Shown piece by piece: positions 11,627-12,187 of a stretch of DNA of 12,187 bases. The notes beneath the pieces were generated by a model. The model was not told where the DNA came from and searched no databases. It was given only the letters and a program-made list of their open reading frames with translations. Positions within the stretch are counted from its first letter, which is position 1. Every line of letters starts with the position of its first letter. Source of the DNA: Ktedonobacteraceae bacterium (GTDB lineage Bacteria > Chloroflexota > Ktedonobacteria > Ktedonobacterales > Ktedonobacteraceae); assembly GCA_014896635.1 (NCBI GenBank), contig JADBKA010000136.1, positions 1-12,187 on the forward strand, written 5' to 3'. The position numbers and the translations under genes were made by a program.

Positions 11627-12187
11627 TTAGCCTCTGTTCAGCTTCACACGAATTATATCATACTCCAGAGGAGTGTATCTCTCCAACAGTTCTTTCGGGC
11701 TAAGAACGGTGTCAGGGGGGACAAGGCCACAGCTTGCGGCCAGCCTGCCCGTCACTTGCTCCGGTGTTGCTCCGACTGCACGGAGAGGGGCAAGGCCGGC
11801 ACTTTGCTCGCGTTTTGCCAGGCGTTTCCCCTGTTTGTCGAGTACGAGCGGGACGTGAGCAAAAGTAGGAACGGGGAAGTGCAGCGATTCAAAAAGCAAA
11901 ATTTGGCGTGCTGTGGAGGAAAGCAAGTCGGCTCCGCGCACAACCTGATTGATCTGCATGAGCGCATCATCGACGACGACTGCGAACTGGTAAGCGAAAA
12001 AGCCATCCGCGCGCCGTACAATAAAATCGCCCACTGCCTGCTGGACATGTTGCGTCACCGATCCAGCCAGCAAGTCGATAAAGGTGATGACTCGTTCATC
12101 GTCCACGCGAAAGCGCAGTGAGGGCCGGCGACCGGCTGCCTCAAAGCGGCGGCGCTGTGCTGCTGTCAGATAGCGGCAGGTGCCGGG
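11627..12187 (-). CDS. gluQ: Glutamyl-Q tRNA(Asp) synthetase, 3' part (5' end outside window)
   Basis: GluQRS (YadB) activates glutamate and attaches it to the queuosine at position 34 of tRNA-Asp. It resembles the catalytic half of GluRS and lacks the anticodon-binding domain. The 186 visible residues begin with PGTCRYLTAAQRRRFEA, containing the GTCR zinc-ligand region of this family (normally YxGTCR). They continue with VGDFIVRRADGFFAYQFAVVVDD and VVRGADLLSSTARQ, the GluQRS glutamate/ATP core, and then GKRLAKRE, the KMSKS loop in KxxAK(R) form. The protein ends soon after a short helical domain, as expected for GluQRS and far too early for GluRS. The N-terminal part with HIGH lies beyond the window edge, so the frame is complete only at the 3' end. 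Its presence implies queuosine-modified tRNA in the organism. Confidence 0.9.
   Translation of the reverse strand, partial: PGTCRYLTAAQRRRFEAAGRRPSLRFRVDDERVITFIDLLAGSVTQHVQQAVGDFIVRRADGFFAYQFAVVVDDALMQINQVVRGADLLSSTARQILLFESLHFPVPTFAHVPLVLDKQGKRLAKREQSAGLAPLRAVGATPEQVTGRLAASCGLVPPDTVLSPKELLERYTPLEYDIIRVKLNRG

Noticed and set aside
11627..12106. Complete small protein starting at GTG 12106
   Set aside because: The frame stays open to the window edge and the upstream residues (PGTCRYLTAAQ) are GluQRS sequence, so this is the 3' part of a longer gene.
11273..12121. 282-codon open frame on the plus strand across the gluQ/MscS junction
   Set aside because: It lies opposite two genes with clear family motifs, spans their intergenic gap, and its product has no recognisable motif. 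It is an antisense shadow.

Overview
The window reads as a chromosomal segment of a Gram-positive-type, multicellular Chloroflexota bacterium, most likely of the Ktedonobacteria. This is an inference from gene content: a large winged-helix/ATPase/TPR regulator, a kinase-like protein joined through one membrane helix to a solute-binding domain, a DUF951 protein next to nadD, a LURP-one-related protein, and a small zinc-ribbon protein of unknown role. There is no rRNA, tRNA, CRISPR array or complete insertion sequence. Coding density is high and base composition is moderate, with AT-rich gaps.

Layout. Positions 1-1960 (+) hold the remains of a transcriptional activator. Its DNA-binding N-terminus runs in one frame to a stop at 169-171, and the Walker B/TPR half continues in another frame. 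The middle of the protein, including Walker A, is missing. A LURP-one-related (tubby-fold) gene follows at 2223-2723 (+) with its own promoter. From there on, every gene is on the minus strand. Read in the direction of transcription, one group is an MFS exporter (5670-4231), a membrane M50-like metalloprotease (4159-3335) and a P-loop kinase (3332-2766). The protease-kinase pair has a 2-nt gap and a near-consensus promoter whose -35 box overlaps the MFS stop codon. Upstream of these is the large pseudokinase-TM-receptor gene (8592-5914), flanked by stem-loops on both sides. Then come nadD (9648-8971) with a DUF951 gene (8955-8746) in tandem, a truncated zinc-ribbon gene (10252-9860) that ends inside a 127-bp MITE-like inverted-repeat element, an MscS-type channel (11514-10456), and the 3' part of gluQ (12187-11627), which runs off the window.

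How the genes may work together. nadD supplies deamido-NAD and is housekeeping. GluQRS modifies queuosine in tRNA-Asp. MscS relieves osmotic stress. The most unusual gene is the 892-residue protein: a Cys4 zinc ribbon and a kinase fold with VAIK, HRD and DFG residues all replaced lie on one side of a single membrane helix, and a type-1 periplasmic-binding domain of the branched-chain amino-acid receptor type lies on the other. It looks like a ligand receptor whose cytoplasmic part signals by binding, not phosphorylation. The other points of interest are decay and mobility: the regulator with a large internal deletion, and the zinc-ribbon gene whose last codons and stop come from a MITE-like element.
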